Assembly: GCA_028704035.1 (NCBI GenBank)
Contig: JAQVLS010000077.1
Coordinates: 1 to 7,429 of the forward strand
DNA length: 7,429 bases
Direction: 5' to 3'
Origin: Desulfotomaculaceae bacterium
Lineage (GTDB): Bacteria; Bacillota; Desulfotomaculia; Desulfotomaculales; Pelotomaculaceae
Of the stretch, positions 1 to 6,577 are shown piece by piece. A program made the position numbers and the translations under genes. The notes under the pieces were generated by a model. The model had not been told where the DNA came from. It was given only the letters and a program-made list of their open reading frames with translations, and did no database searches. How positions within the stretch are numbered: position 1 is the stretch's first letter; every line of letters begins with the position of its first letter.

Positions 1-186
1 ATCGGCAGGTTTGCAGTGATCGATGACGCGATTCTTTCCTTATTCAGTTCTGAAAGCGGTGAATTTTTCGGCACCGAAATTTTTACGCAGATTAGCGAGT
101 CGGAGTATATCGGGAAGGGTGTTTTATTCAGCGCGATGGGCAAGGTATCTTCCTGGTCGCTTCGCCTGGTAAGGGAAATGGGATAA
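1..186 (+). CDS. 3' end of an unrecognised gene (partial, 5' end outside window)
   Basis: Frame 1 is open from the left edge for 61 codons and ends at TAA (184-186). The other two plus-strand frames hit stops within the first 30 bases, which mildly favours this frame being coding. The visible C-terminus contains a segment reading FFGTEIFTQI and ends in SSWSLRLVREMG. It has no cysteine, no membrane segment and no motif I can assign to a family. The stop lies 38 bases from the convergent lysA stop codon, with a GC-rich palindrome (197-210) between them. No function is proposed. A random open frame of this length is possible (roughly one in twenty), so coding status is likely but not certain. 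Confidence 0.6.
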   Translation: MGRFAVIDDAILSLFSSESGEFFGTEIFTQISESEYIGKGVLFSAMGKVSSWSLRLVREMG

Positions 187-192
187 TTTTGC

Positions 193-210
193 AAAAGGGG
201 GCTGTCCCCC
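193..210 (-). terminator. Probable intrinsic terminator of lysA, formed by a copy of the palindromic repeat
   Basis: Read on the minus strand, 15 bases after the lysA stop, the sequence is GGGGG-ACAG-CCCCC-TTTT, a GC-only stem with a four-base loop followed by four T. On the plus strand the same palindrome (197-210) is followed by C-rich sequence, so it should terminate mainly minus-strand transcription. The core is a G-to-A variant of the GGGGAC-N-GTCCCC palindrome found elsewhere in the window. The stem is short and the T-run only four bases, so efficiency is uncertain. Confidence 0.5.
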
Positions 211-224
211 CCCCTCCCCTACCT

Positions 225-1466
225 TCACTTAAAATCGACGGTGGCGAAGTAGTCGTCCAGCGTTTCGGCCCGGCGGATTAGTTTCACTTCCCCGTCCGGC
301 CTCAGCAGCAACTCGGCGGACCGCAGCCTACCGTTATAGTTGAACCCCATCGCGTGCCCGTGGGCGCCGGTATCATGGATAACCAGGACGTCCCCCGGCG
401 TAATCTCCGGCAGGTTGCGGTCGATGGCAAATTTGTCGTTGTTTTCGCACAGCGAGCCGGTTACGTCATATACATGGTCCAGCGGCCGGTCTTCTTTTCC
501 CAGCACGGTGATGTGATGGTAGGCGCCGTACAGGGCGGGACGCATCAGGTTGGCCATGCAGGCGTCCAAACCGACGTAGTTTTTGTAGATTTCTTTTTTG
601 TGCAGGACTGTGCTGACTAAAAAGCCGAAAGGCCCGGTGATCATGCGACCAAGTTCCATAGTAATGCGCAGCGGGGCTAAACCCTGTTCGACTATTTTTT
701 CTTCATAGGCCTTTTTAATTTCCCTGGAAAGAAGGTTGACGTCCACCCTCTTTTCTTCCGGATGGTAGGGAATACCGATACCGCCGCCAAAATTGACAAA
801 TTCCATCCTTACCCCCGTGGTCTGGTATATTTCTACCACCAAATCGAAGAGCATTTCCGCTGTGGCCACGTAACTGTATGGATCCAGTTCATTGGAAACT
901 ACCATAGTATGGAGGCCGAACCGCTTGACCCCTTTGTCCCTGGCCATGCCGTAACCCTCAAAAAGCTGTTTGCGGGTAAAACCGTATTTGGCTTCCTGGG
1001 GCAGCCCGATGATGGCGTTGCCGCCGCGCAGGGGGCCGGGGTTGTAACGGAAAGAGATCAATTCCGGCAGGCCCGCGTGTTTTTCCAGGTATTCAATATG
1101 GCTGATATCGTCAAGATTTATTATGGCTCCCAGTTCTCTGGCCTTGATAAATTCATGGGCCGGCGTGTTGTTGGAAGAGAATATGATATCTTCTCCGGCA
1201 AGGCCCACTTTCTCAGCCAGGACCAGTTCCGCCAGCGAGCTGCAGTCCGCTCCAAACCCTTCTTCCTTGAGGATTTTCATTAAATATGGATTTGGCGCGG
1301 CCTTCACCGCGAAGAATTCTTTGAATCTGGGCGCCCAATTGAAGGCGGCCAGAAGCCTGCGGGCATTCTCGCGTATAGCTTTTTCGTCATAAATGTGAAA
1401 GGGTGTGGGATATTTCTCTATAATCCGCTCAATATCGACTTTAGAGAATGGTAATGCTTTGGTCAT
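225..1466 (-). CDS. lysA: Diaminopimelate decarboxylase, variant active-site subtype
   Basis: 413-residue fold-type III PLP decarboxylase expected to convert meso-diaminopimelate to L-lysine plus CO2 in the cytoplasm, the last step of lysine synthesis. The N-terminal barrel carries the Schiff-base lysine in FFAVKA (K55), RYNPG (140-144) and the glycine-rich PLP-phosphate loop NFGGGIGIPY (225-234). The C-terminal domain has C340-E341 of the CESGD-like motif (here CENND), then HDTGAHG (364-370) and Y377, and it resembles the C-terminus of E. coli LysA closely. Two places differ from textbook LysA: the HxHIGS stretch reads HTMVVS (186-191), and EPGR reads ELGR (271-274). The ATG at 1464-1466 has GGGAGG at 1472-1477, five bases upstream. 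It is transcribed from its own promoter and converges with the gene at the left edge. A decarboxylase for another amino acid is possible given the altered pocket, but nearby dapF supports lysA. Confidence 0.86.
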   Translation of the reverse strand: MTKALPFSKVDIERIIEKYPTPFHIYDEKAIRENARRLLAAFNWAPRFKEFFAVKAAPNPYLMKILKEEGFGADCSSLAELVLAEKVGLAGEDIIFSSNNTPAHEFIKARELGAIINLDDISHIEYLEKHAGLPELISFRYNPGPLRGGNAIIGLPQEAKYGFTRKQLFEGYGMARDKGVKRFGLHTMVVSNELDPYSYVATAEMLFDLVVEIYQTTGVRMEFVNFGGGIGIPYHPEEKRVDVNLLSREIKKAYEEKIVEQGLAPLRITMELGRMITGPFGFLVSTVLHKKEIYKNYVGLDACMANLMRPALYGAYHHITVLGKEDRPLDHVYDVTGSLCENNDKFAIDRNLPEITPGDVLVIHDTGAHGHAMGFNYNGRLRSAELLLRPDGEVKLIRRAETLDDYFATVDFK

Positions 1467-1551
1467 GTCTGCCTCCCGTTTGAGTCCAAAGTAAAAAACA
1501 CAGCATTTAAAGCCGTTTTTTACTGAACATTGCTAAAATGACTTACACCAA

Positions 1552-1580
1552 ATTTTAATATAAGCCGACAACCTTTTCAA
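1552..1580 (-). promoter_or_regulatory. Sigma-A-type promoter of lysA
   Basis: On the minus strand: TTGAAA (1575-1580), a 17-base spacer, and TAAAAT (1552-1557). Each box is one mismatch from consensus. Transcription would start near 1545, giving a leader of about 80 bases before the lysA ATG. That is too short for a lysine riboswitch, and none of its conserved elements is visible. A palindromic repeat copy (1603-1615) lies 22 bases upstream of the -35 box. Confidence 0.6.
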
Positions 1581-1602
1581 GGACTATAATCATGCCCCGT
1601 TA

Positions 1603-1615
1603 GGGGGCAGTCCCC
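1603..1615. repeat. Solo copy of the GGGGAC-N-GTCCCC palindrome
   Basis: The sequence GGGGGC-A-GTCCCC differs at one arm position from the perfect palindrome in the 2441-2662 repeats (a G-U pair if transcribed). It lies in the divergent region between lysA and the plus-strand membrane gene, 22 bases beyond the lysA -35 box. With no T-run on either side it is not an obvious terminator. It may be a remnant of a larger repeat unit or a protein-binding site. The rest of 1467-1747 holds the lysA promoter, AT-rich sequence and a TATAAT at 1695-1700 without a good -35 box; I see no gene there. Confidence 0.55.
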
Positions 1616-1732
1616 AGTTATTACTATTTACCTGTAATATATTGGTGAACACTATGGATGGGTGATAAACAAAAGAAAGTTACTGGCAGCAATTTATAAT
1701 TTTTGATAGAATTATTCCAATATTAAAGAATG

Positions 1733-1738
1733 GTGGGG
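1733..1738 (+). promoter_or_regulatory. Shine-Dalgarno site that favours the GTG start at 1748
   Basis: A G-rich stretch, GTGGGG, lies nine bases before GTG (1748-1750) and overlaps codons 2-3 of the longer reading frame that would begin at ATG 1730. The ATG itself is preceded only by AT-rich sequence with no Shine-Dalgarno match. The match to GGAGG is imperfect, so the choice is a preference, not proof. Confidence 0.45.
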
Positions 1739-1747
1739 AAATTTATA

Positions 1748-2431
1748 GTGCGTAGTAAAAATATTAAAAGGATCACGGCGGCGGCTGTCGCCCTAATCGT
1801 AATCGCGGCAGTGACGGCGCTGGCGCTGACATATTCCCCGGATTATCTAGCCGGCGTGGCACTGCGCTCCATGCTGAAGCCTGATGATAACCAGAAAAAG
1901 CAGCTTGTGCAGGAAGTAGGCCGGGAGAAGGCGGACGAACTACTGAAAGGATTGCAAAGCGCGGGTTCCGGCTCCGTAGCCAAACCAGGCGATTTTTTGG
2001 GAGCGCTGAAAAATGCCTTTTCTAAAGCGCAGCTGGAAGAAAATGGTGACATTGATAACGCTCAATATGACGCGTACAGCAGCATTATAGACAAGTATCA
2101 GGCGATTTTGGACAGCCAACAAGGAGAGTATGAGCAAAAGATCAACGCCCTTGTCGGCTCGGCCAGGCAGGAGTACCGGCAGGCAGGAAGCAAAAAACCT
2201 TTAGCGGCCAGAGAACTGTTTGAAAAATACAAGACCTCCGGAGAGGCGCTGGAAGCAGACTGCGACCGGCAATTCAGCGACTCCCTATCCGCTATGGAAG
2301 CGGAACTGCGGGCGAACAACCTGCCCACCGGGGCGGTGGCATACTTCAGAAGCGCCTACATCGTCATGAAGGATAATCATCGCGAAGAAATTCTGAATAA
2401 AGTGCTGGGGGCCGTGCAAAAGAATAAGTAG
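1748..2431 (+). CDS. Membrane-anchored helical protein of unknown function
   Basis: 227 residues from the GTG start (233 if the in-frame ATG at 1730 is used). The N-terminus carries positive charges (R2, K4, K7, R8) followed by about 20 hydrophobic residues (9-28), so the protein is a signal-anchored or secreted protein with the rest outside the membrane. There is no lipobox cysteine; ALAL near residues 24-27 leaves signal peptidase cleavage open. The remainder is strongly charged, rich in Glu, Lys, Gln and Ala, and predicted helical. The most family-like part is the C-terminal third: a helix ending in MEAELRANNLPTG, then YFRSAYIVMKDNHREEILNKVL. I do not recognise a named domain and propose no function. 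It is the only plus-strand gene between lysA and dapF, both minus-strand, and is followed ten bases after its stop by the repeat pair. Confidence 0.85.
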   Translation: MRSKNIKRITAAAVALIVIAAVTALALTYSPDYLAGVALRSMLKPDDNQKKQLVQEVGREKADELLKGLQSAGSGSVAKPGDFLGALKNAFSKAQLEENGDIDNAQYDAYSSIIDKYQAILDSQQGEYEQKINALVGSARQEYRQAGSKKPLAARELFEKYKTSGEALEADCDRQFSDSLSAMEAELRANNLPTGAVAYFRSAYIVMKDNHREEILNKVLGAVQKNK

Positions 2432-2440
2432 ATGTTGGCT

Positions 2441-2539
2441 GGGGGGACTGTCCCCTTTTGGGAATAACTGGAGGGGTGATAGCTCCTCTTTGGGGAAGAT
2501 GTGGGTGTGGCTTTTACCACTTGAAGGGGACTGTCCCCC
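2441..2539. repeat. Structured ~98-bp repeat unit A with terminal inverted repeats
   Basis: The unit is bounded by GGGGGACTGTCCCCTT (2442-2457) and AAGGGGACTGTCCCCC (2524-2539). These are inverted repeats of 16 bp with one central mismatch, and each contains a perfect 6-bp-arm palindrome. Inside are two further hairpins: GAGGGG-TGATAG-CTCCTC (2471-2488, one G-U pair) and GTGG-CTTTTA-CCAC (2507-2520). GGCTGG occurs as a direct repeat just before and just after the unit (2437-2442 and 2540-2545), a candidate target duplication. A near-identical copy (unit B) follows 15-25 bases later; the period is 124 bases. No protein-coding content is credible. Confidence 0.9.
2443..2459 (+). terminator. Likely terminator of the membrane-protein gene, provided by repeat unit A
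   Basis: The palindrome GGGGAC-T-GTCCCC (2443-2455) is followed directly by TTTT (2456-2459), starting 11 bases after the TAG at 2429-2431. With a realistic loop the stem is GGGG-ACTGT-CCCC, which is short, so termination may be partial. Unit B repeats the arrangement (palindrome 2567-2579, TTTT 2580-2583), giving a second chance to stop read-through into the antisense of dapF. Confidence 0.4.
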
Positions 2540-2544
2540 GGCTG

Positions 2545-2561
2545 GTGGCGTGTGGCGTGTG
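2545..2561 (+). repeat. Short tandem heptamer between the two repeat units
   Basis: GTGGCGT occurs twice in a row (2545-2551, 2552-2558) followed by GTG. It fills the linker between units A and B and overlaps the direct-repeat flank of unit A. It may be a trace of slippage or of the duplication that made the tandem pair. Confidence 0.6.
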
Positions 2562-2564
2562 ACT

Positions 2565-2662
2565 GGGGGGACAGTCCCCTTTTGGGAATAACTGGAGGGG
2601 TGATAGCTCCTCTTTGGGGAGATTTGGGTGTGGCTTTTACCACGTGAAGGGGACTGTCCCCC
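2565..2662. repeat. Structured ~98-bp repeat unit B, near-identical to unit A
   Basis: The terminal repeats GGGGGACAGTCCCCTT (2566-2581) and AAGGGGACTGTCCCCC (2647-2662) are a perfect 16-bp inverted pair. The internal hairpins of unit A recur unchanged (GAGGGG...CTCCTC; GTGG-CTTTTA-CCAC at 2630-2643). Compared with unit A there are four differences: the central base of the left palindrome (T to A), one deleted A plus one G-to-T change in the linker between hairpins, and T to G after the second hairpin. It ends 18 bases from the dapF stop codon, so minus-strand transcripts of dapF run into the palindrome at 2649-2661, though without a T-run on that strand. Confidence 0.9.
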
Positions 2663-2680
2663 GGCTGGTGTTGCCCCTGT

Positions 2681-3517
2681 CTAGAAGGGGTAGTCGCCGG
2701 TGAAGACTTCGGTGGCGGGGCCGGTCATGTAGACGTGGTTGTCTGCCGCCCACTCGATGAAGAGGTCTCCCTCCTTCTGGCAAACCGTCACCTGGCGTTC
2801 GGTGAGGCCGTTAAGCACACAGGCCACGACGGTGGCGCAGGCGCCTGTGCCGCAGGCCATTGTTTCCCCGGCGCCCCTCTCCCAGACCCGCATTATTACC
2901 TCGTCCCGGTTCAGCACCTGCACAAATTCCACGTTAGTTTTGCGCGGAAACACATCATGCTTCTCTATGCGGGGGCCGATGTCCCACAGGGGAACTCTGT
3001 CCGCGTCCGGCACGAGGATCACGCAGTGGGGATTGCCCATAGAAACCGCTGTCACATCATAGCTGGAGCCGCCTACGGTCAGGCGCTCGCCGACGACACA
3101 GCCCGGCCGGCCGGCCATCGGGATCTCCGCACGCTCCAGGCGGGGTTCGCCCATATCGACCCGCACAGATTGAACTAGGCCGTTCTCCAGGATCAGCTCC
3201 GGCGCCATCATCCCGGCCGGCGTCTCCACCCTGATCCGCTCTTTTTTTGTCATATTATGCTCGTACATGTACCTGGCCACACAGCGGATGGCGTTGCCGC
3301 ACATCTCCGCCTCGCTGCCGTCGGCGTTAAAGATGCGCATGCCGACGTCACCCTGCTGCGGGGGCAGCAACAGGACCAGTCCGTCCGCTCCGACTCCAAA
3401 GCAGCGGCGACACATGGCTACAGCCAGTGCAGGCGCTTTTCCCAGATCTATCTTTTCTTCGTAACAATTGACCAGAATGAAATCGTTGCCCAGACCGTGT
3501 ACCTTGGTAAAACGCAA
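2681..3517 (-). CDS. dapF: Diaminopimelate epimerase
   Basis: Cofactor-independent racemase interconverting LL- and meso-diaminopimelate, supplying the LysA substrate and the peptidoglycan cross-linking residue. From the TTG start the protein has 278 residues, normal for DapF. It opens with the family signature [11 protein letters not shown]. Both catalytic cysteines are present: [15 protein letters not shown] (Cys73) and the ACGTGACA motif (Cys222). MGNPHCV and ERGAGET, also typical, are intact. An ATG at 3530-3532 would add five residues (MEGRV), but it has no Shine-Dalgarno and its codons 1-3 form a strong GGAGGGG placed six bases before TTG 3515-3517, so I choose TTG. The ATPase gene upstream on the same strand ends 39 bases before this start, so co-transcription is likely. 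The stop (2681-2683) sits in a small CCCCT...AGGGG inverted repeat (2674-2690). Confidence 0.95.
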   Translation of the reverse strand: MRFTKVHGLGNDFILVNCYEEKIDLGKAPALAVAMCRRCFGVGADGLVLLLPPQQGDVGMRIFNADGSEAEMCGNAIRCVARYMYEHNMTKKERIRVETPAGMMAPELILENGLVQSVRVDMGEPRLERAEIPMAGRPGCVVGERLTVGGSSYDVTAVSMGNPHCVILVPDADRVPLWDIGPRIEKHDVFPRKTNVEFVQVLNRDEVIMRVWERGAGETMACGTGACATVVACVLNGLTERQVTVCQKEGDLFIEWAADNHVYMTGPATEVFTGDYPF

Positions 3518-3523
3518 GACGCG

Positions 3524-3530
3524 CCCCTCC
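3524..3530 (-). promoter_or_regulatory. Shine-Dalgarno of dapF that sets the TTG start
   Basis: Minus-strand GGAGGGG, six bases before TTG at 3515-3517. It lies inside the upstream in-frame ATG reading, which makes that ATG an unlikely start. Confidence 0.75.
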
Positions 3531-3556
3531 ATTCACAACATTATTCTATAACAAAA

Positions 3557-6301
3557 CTAAACTTTGAGGTACATAACTTTTTTCCTGGCGCCCCTGATCA
3601 GGTGGTGGTATATAACACCCAGGACAGTTGGGGCCGAGGAAATGAGCGTTATAATCACCCACTGCAGACCGCTCAAGGGTATCACGTGGAAGACAGTCTG
3701 CAGAAACGGCACGTAGTTGATCACCAGCTGCAGCGCCGCCGAAATAGACACCGCTCCCAGCAGGTAAGGGTTGGTAAACAGACCTATCTCCAGGATGGTA
3801 TGCGACTCCGAACGGCAGGTAAATACATAGAACAGCTGAAAAAGAACCAGAGTGTTAAAGGCCATCGTACGGGCCATCTCCACATCTCCCATGAACAGCC
3901 CGATCCGGAAAGCGGCCAGGGTGCCGAGGCCGATTATGGTCCCGCTGGTAATAATCCGCCAGGTCATACCGTGGGAAAAAACACTTTCTCTGGGATGGCG
4001 CGGGCGGCGGGTCATGATATCGCTGTCGTGGGGATCCACTCCCAAGGCCATAGCGGGCAGTCCGTCGGTAACCAGATTCATCCACAGGATCTGGATCGGC
4101 ACCAGCGGCAGCGGCAGTCCGGCCAGTAAAGCGAGAAACATGGTCAGCACTTCACCTACATTACAGGAGAGCAGATAACGGATAAACTTGCGAATATTAT
4201 CATAGATACCGCGCCCTTCCTCTATTGCGGCCACGATACTGCTGAAGTTGTCGTCGGTGAGGACCATCGCCGAGGCCTCTTTGGTGACGTCGGTCCCGGT
4301 GATGCCCATAGCAATGCCGATATCCGCTTCCTTGATTGCCGGCGCGTCGTTAACCCCGTCCCCGGTCATGGCTACCACCTGGCCCGCCTGTTTCAACGCT
4401 TTTACTATCTTCAGCTTGTGCCTGGGCGAAACCCTGGCATAAACCAATATTTTTTCTACCTGCTCGGCAAACTCATCGTCGGGCATGGTGTCCAGGTCAC
4501 GGCCGGTCAGGATTTCACCGCCTTTGGAGAGAATCCCCATTTCCCTGGCAATGGCGCGCGCGGTAAGTTTGTGATCGCCGGTGATCATCACCACTTTTAT
4601 GCCGGCCCTGCGGCAGGTCTGCACCGCTTTGACGGCCGCCGGTCTGGGGGGGTCGATCATGCCGGCCATGCCAAGATAAATGAGCTTTTGTTCAACATTT
4701 TCATCTGAAAAGTCCGTGCTTTCCTCGGGCAGTTCCCGGTAAGCAAAGGCAATCACCCGCAGCGCTTTGTCGGCGAGTTCGGCATTTTGGTTCAGTATTT
4801 CCGCCCTCTCCCATTTTGATAACGGTACAGCCAAACCTCCTTTTAGGCTATGCGTGCACAGGTCCAGGATCATATCCGGGGCGCCTTTCACATAAACCGC
4901 CAGTTCTCCGCCGGGTTGGCGGTATAATACGCTCATGCGCTTGCGGTCGGAATCAAAGGGAATTTCAGCCTCCCTGACCTCTTTTGTTTCCAGCCTTTCC
5001 TGCCACAAACCGGCTTTGGCGGCCAAAACCATAAGCGCCCCTTCGGTGGGATCTCCCAGGACAGACCACTCCCTGGCGGGCTGGCCTTTGGCCATGCCCC
5101 GAAACAGCCCCTTGACGCTGATCCGGCCGCGCTCCAGAACAGAGTTGTTGCAGAGAGCGGCAGCTTTCATCATTAAATTAAAATGCTGATCCTGCTTGTC
5201 CAACCCGCCTGTAAATTCACCCTTTGGATCGTATCCTTCACCCGTCACGTCAATGATGTGATCATTTATGATAATTTTTCGCACGGTCATCTCGTTCTGT
5301 GTCAGCGTCCCGGTTTTATCCGAACAGATTACCGTTGAACAGCCCAGGGTTTCAACCGCGGGCAGCTTGCGGATAACGGCCCGGCGCTTGATCATCCGCT
5401 GCACGCCCAGGGCCAGCGACACGGTAACTATGGCGGGCAGGCCTTCCGGTATGGCGGCGACAGCCAGGCTGACCCCGGCCAGGAACATCTGGTAGGCTTC
5501 CTCGCCTCTCGCGATTCCCAACAAGACTACCACGGCGCAGATGAAAAGACAAAAGGCCACCAACCACCGGCCCAACTGGCCCAGGCGGTGCTGCAGGGGG
5601 GTCTCTACCCGGTCCGCTTCCTGAATCATGCCGGCAATCTGGCCCATTTCGGTAGCCATACCGGTGCTCACCACGACGCCGCGTCCCCGTCCTCTGGTAA
5701 CGACCGTGCCCAGGTAGACCATATTCGAGGCGTCACCGGGCGATAAGCCGTATGCGGGCAGGGCGCCCGGCAGCTTTAATACCGGCAGGGATTCGCCGGT
5801 AAGGGCTGATTCCTCTATTTCCAGGCTGGAAGTTTGCAGCAGCCGCAGGTCGGCCGGGATCCGGTCGCCTTCCTCCAGAAGGATGATATCGCCCGGGACC
5901 AGCGCCGCGGCCTGCAATTTGCGCTCCTGACCGTTCCTGATCACCCTGGCTTCCGGCGACGTTAGTTTCTTCAGCGCTTCCAGGGAGCGCTCGGCCCGGT
6001 ATTCCTGGACAAAGCCAAGAATGGCGTTAATTGCTACGATAATCGCGATAGTTATGGCGTCGGCGTATTCCCCCAAAAGGCCCGAGATGGCGGTGGCGGC
6101 CAAAAGCACAAGCACCATAAAATCTTTGAACTGGGCGATAAAAAGCTTCCAAGCGGGGTCTCTGGGCGCTTTGACCAACTCATTGGGGCCAAATCTAGAT
6201 TCCCGTTCTTTGGCTTCCTTATCCGACAGGCCTTTTTGCGGGTCGGTTTTAAGTTTTGCTAAAACCTCCTGTACGTTTAGAGCATACCAGCGGCTGGACA
6301 T
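3557..6301 (-). CDS. P2A-type (SERCA-like) calcium-transporting ATPase
   Basis: 914 residues from the ATG at 6299-6301; two more if ATG 6305-6307 is used (residue numbers here count from that longer form). An ATP-driven membrane pump exporting Ca2+, possibly also Mn2+. Domains in order: cation-ATPase N-terminal domain (about 5-75), two membrane helices, actuator domain with TGES (170-173), helices M3-M4 with PEGLP (287-291), phosphorylation domain with DKTGTLT (D330), nucleotide-binding domain with KGAPD (474-478), hinge TGDGVND (648-654), and helices M5-M10. Ca2+ ligands match SERCA at E288 (M4), N716 and E719 (M5), and N744, T747 and D748 (M6). The M8 glutamate (SERCA E908) is Gln (Q824). 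The start at 6301 is preferred because GAGGTG lies seven bases upstream of it but only one base before 6307. It is divergent from the RqcH gene and upstream of dapF. I found no convincing promoter. Confidence 0.93.
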   Translation of the reverse strand: MSSRWYALNVQEVLAKLKTDPQKGLSDKEAKERESRFGPNELVKAPRDPAWKLFIAQFKDFMVLVLLAATAISGLLGEYADAITIAIIVAINAILGFVQEYRAERSLEALKKLTSPEARVIRNGQERKLQAAALVPGDIILLEEGDRIPADLRLLQTSSLEIEESALTGESLPVLKLPGALPAYGLSPGDASNMVYLGTVVTRGRGRGVVVSTGMATEMGQIAGMIQEADRVETPLQHRLGQLGRWLVAFCLFICAVVVLLGIARGEEAYQMFLAGVSLAVAAIPEGLPAIVTVSLALGVQRMIKRRAVIRKLPAVETLGCSTVICSDKTGTLTQNEMTVRKIIINDHIIDVTGEGYDPKGEFTGGLDKQDQHFNLMMKAAALCNNSVLERGRISVKGLFRGMAKGQPAREWSVLGDPTEGALMVLAAKAGLWQERLETKEVREAEIPFDSDRKRMSVLYRQPGGELAVYVKGAPDMILDLCTHSLKGGLAVPLSKWERAEILNQNAELADKALRVIAFAYRELPEESTDFSDENVEQKLIYLGMAGMIDPPRPAAVKAVQTCRRAGIKVVMITGDHKLTARAIAREMGILSKGGEILTGRDLDTMPDDEFAEQVEKILVYARVSPRHKLKIVKALKQAGQVVAMTGDGVNDAPAIKEADIGIAMGITGTDVTKEASAMVLTDDNFSSIVAAIEEGRGIYDNIRKFIRYLLSCNVGEVLTMFLALLAGLPLPLVPIQILWMNLVTDGLPAMALGVDPHDSDIMTRRPRHPRESVFSHGMTWRIITSGTIIGLGTLAAFRIGLFMGDVEMARTMAFNTLVLFQLFYVFTCRSESHTILEIGLFTNPYLLGAVSISAALQLVINYVPFLQTVFHVIPLSGLQWVIITLISSAPTVLGVIYHHLIRGARKKVMYLKV

Positions 6302-6308
6302 AACCATT

Positions 6309-6314
6309 CACCTC
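6309..6314 (-). promoter_or_regulatory. Shine-Dalgarno favouring the second in-frame ATG of the ATPase
   Basis: Minus-strand GAGGTG sits seven bases from ATG 6299-6301 and only one base from ATG 6305-6307, so the shorter form (starting [10 protein letters not shown]) is the better start. The intergenic stretch 6302-6577 otherwise holds the plus-strand promoter at 6490-6518 and no gene or riboswitch that I can recognise. Confidence 0.5.
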
Positions 6315-6489
6315 GTGTAAAAATTATTTCCTGATTATTCCAAGCATATTCGCCGGATGCTCAATATATAACCATTTTTGTGCGCGGCAGGTAAATCCAA
6401 CTTGCTTTGTCAGACTGCCCCCGCTTGCCTCCCTCTTCAGTAACTTATGTCGTTATATGACCAGACAATTGCTCTGAATATAGTCACGC

Positions 6490-6518
6490 TTCACCTGTGG
6501 AATCATTTGTAATATAAT
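6490..6518 (+). promoter_or_regulatory. Sigma-A-type promoter of the RqcH/NFACT gene
   Basis: TTCACC (6490-6495), a 17-base spacer and a perfect TATAAT (6513-6518). Transcription would start near 6525, leaving a leader of about 50 bases before the ATG at 6578. Confidence 0.6.
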
Positions 6519-6577
6519 GAAGCAGTATCTAGCAGGCATTGCGCCTGGATACAACTTTATTAACCGGAGGAAAAATT

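Noticed and set aside
762..1283. Plus-strand open frame of 173 codons opposite lysA
   Set aside because: lysA has all its PLP-fold motifs on the minus strand across this interval; the antisense frame is a codon-bias shadow.
1467..1551. Lysine riboswitch in the lysA leader
   Set aside because: The leader from the predicted start is about 80 bases, less than half the length of an L box, and shows none of its conserved helices.
1695..1700. TATAAT as promoter of the membrane-protein gene
   Set aside because: The -10 match is perfect, but no -35-like sequence lies 16-18 bases upstream and there is no TG extension; in AT-rich sequence this alone is not enough to call.
2377..2643. Minus-strand open frame of 88 codons with repeated peptide blocks
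   Set aside because: It is read through the two DNA repeat units and into the 3' end of the membrane gene; the peptide repetition simply reflects the DNA repeat, and there is no ribosome binding site or family resemblance.
2441..2662. CRISPR array
   Set aside because: There are only two units, the repeat is about 98 bp with terminal inverted ends, and the linker is a heptamer repeat; no regular spacers and no cas genes are present.
3257..4129. Plus-strand open frame of 290 codons
   Set aside because: It lies opposite dapF and the ATPase, both of which carry complete catalytic motifs; the predicted product is rich in His and Gln and has no recognisable fold, as expected for an antisense shadow.
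6302..6577. yybP-ykoY (Mn2+) riboswitch upstream of the cation ATPase
   Set aside because: This class often precedes such pumps, so I looked on the minus strand, but its conserved GGGGAGUA-type core and paired helices are not visible; the GGGAGG and GGGGGC stretches near 6413-6433 do not fit.
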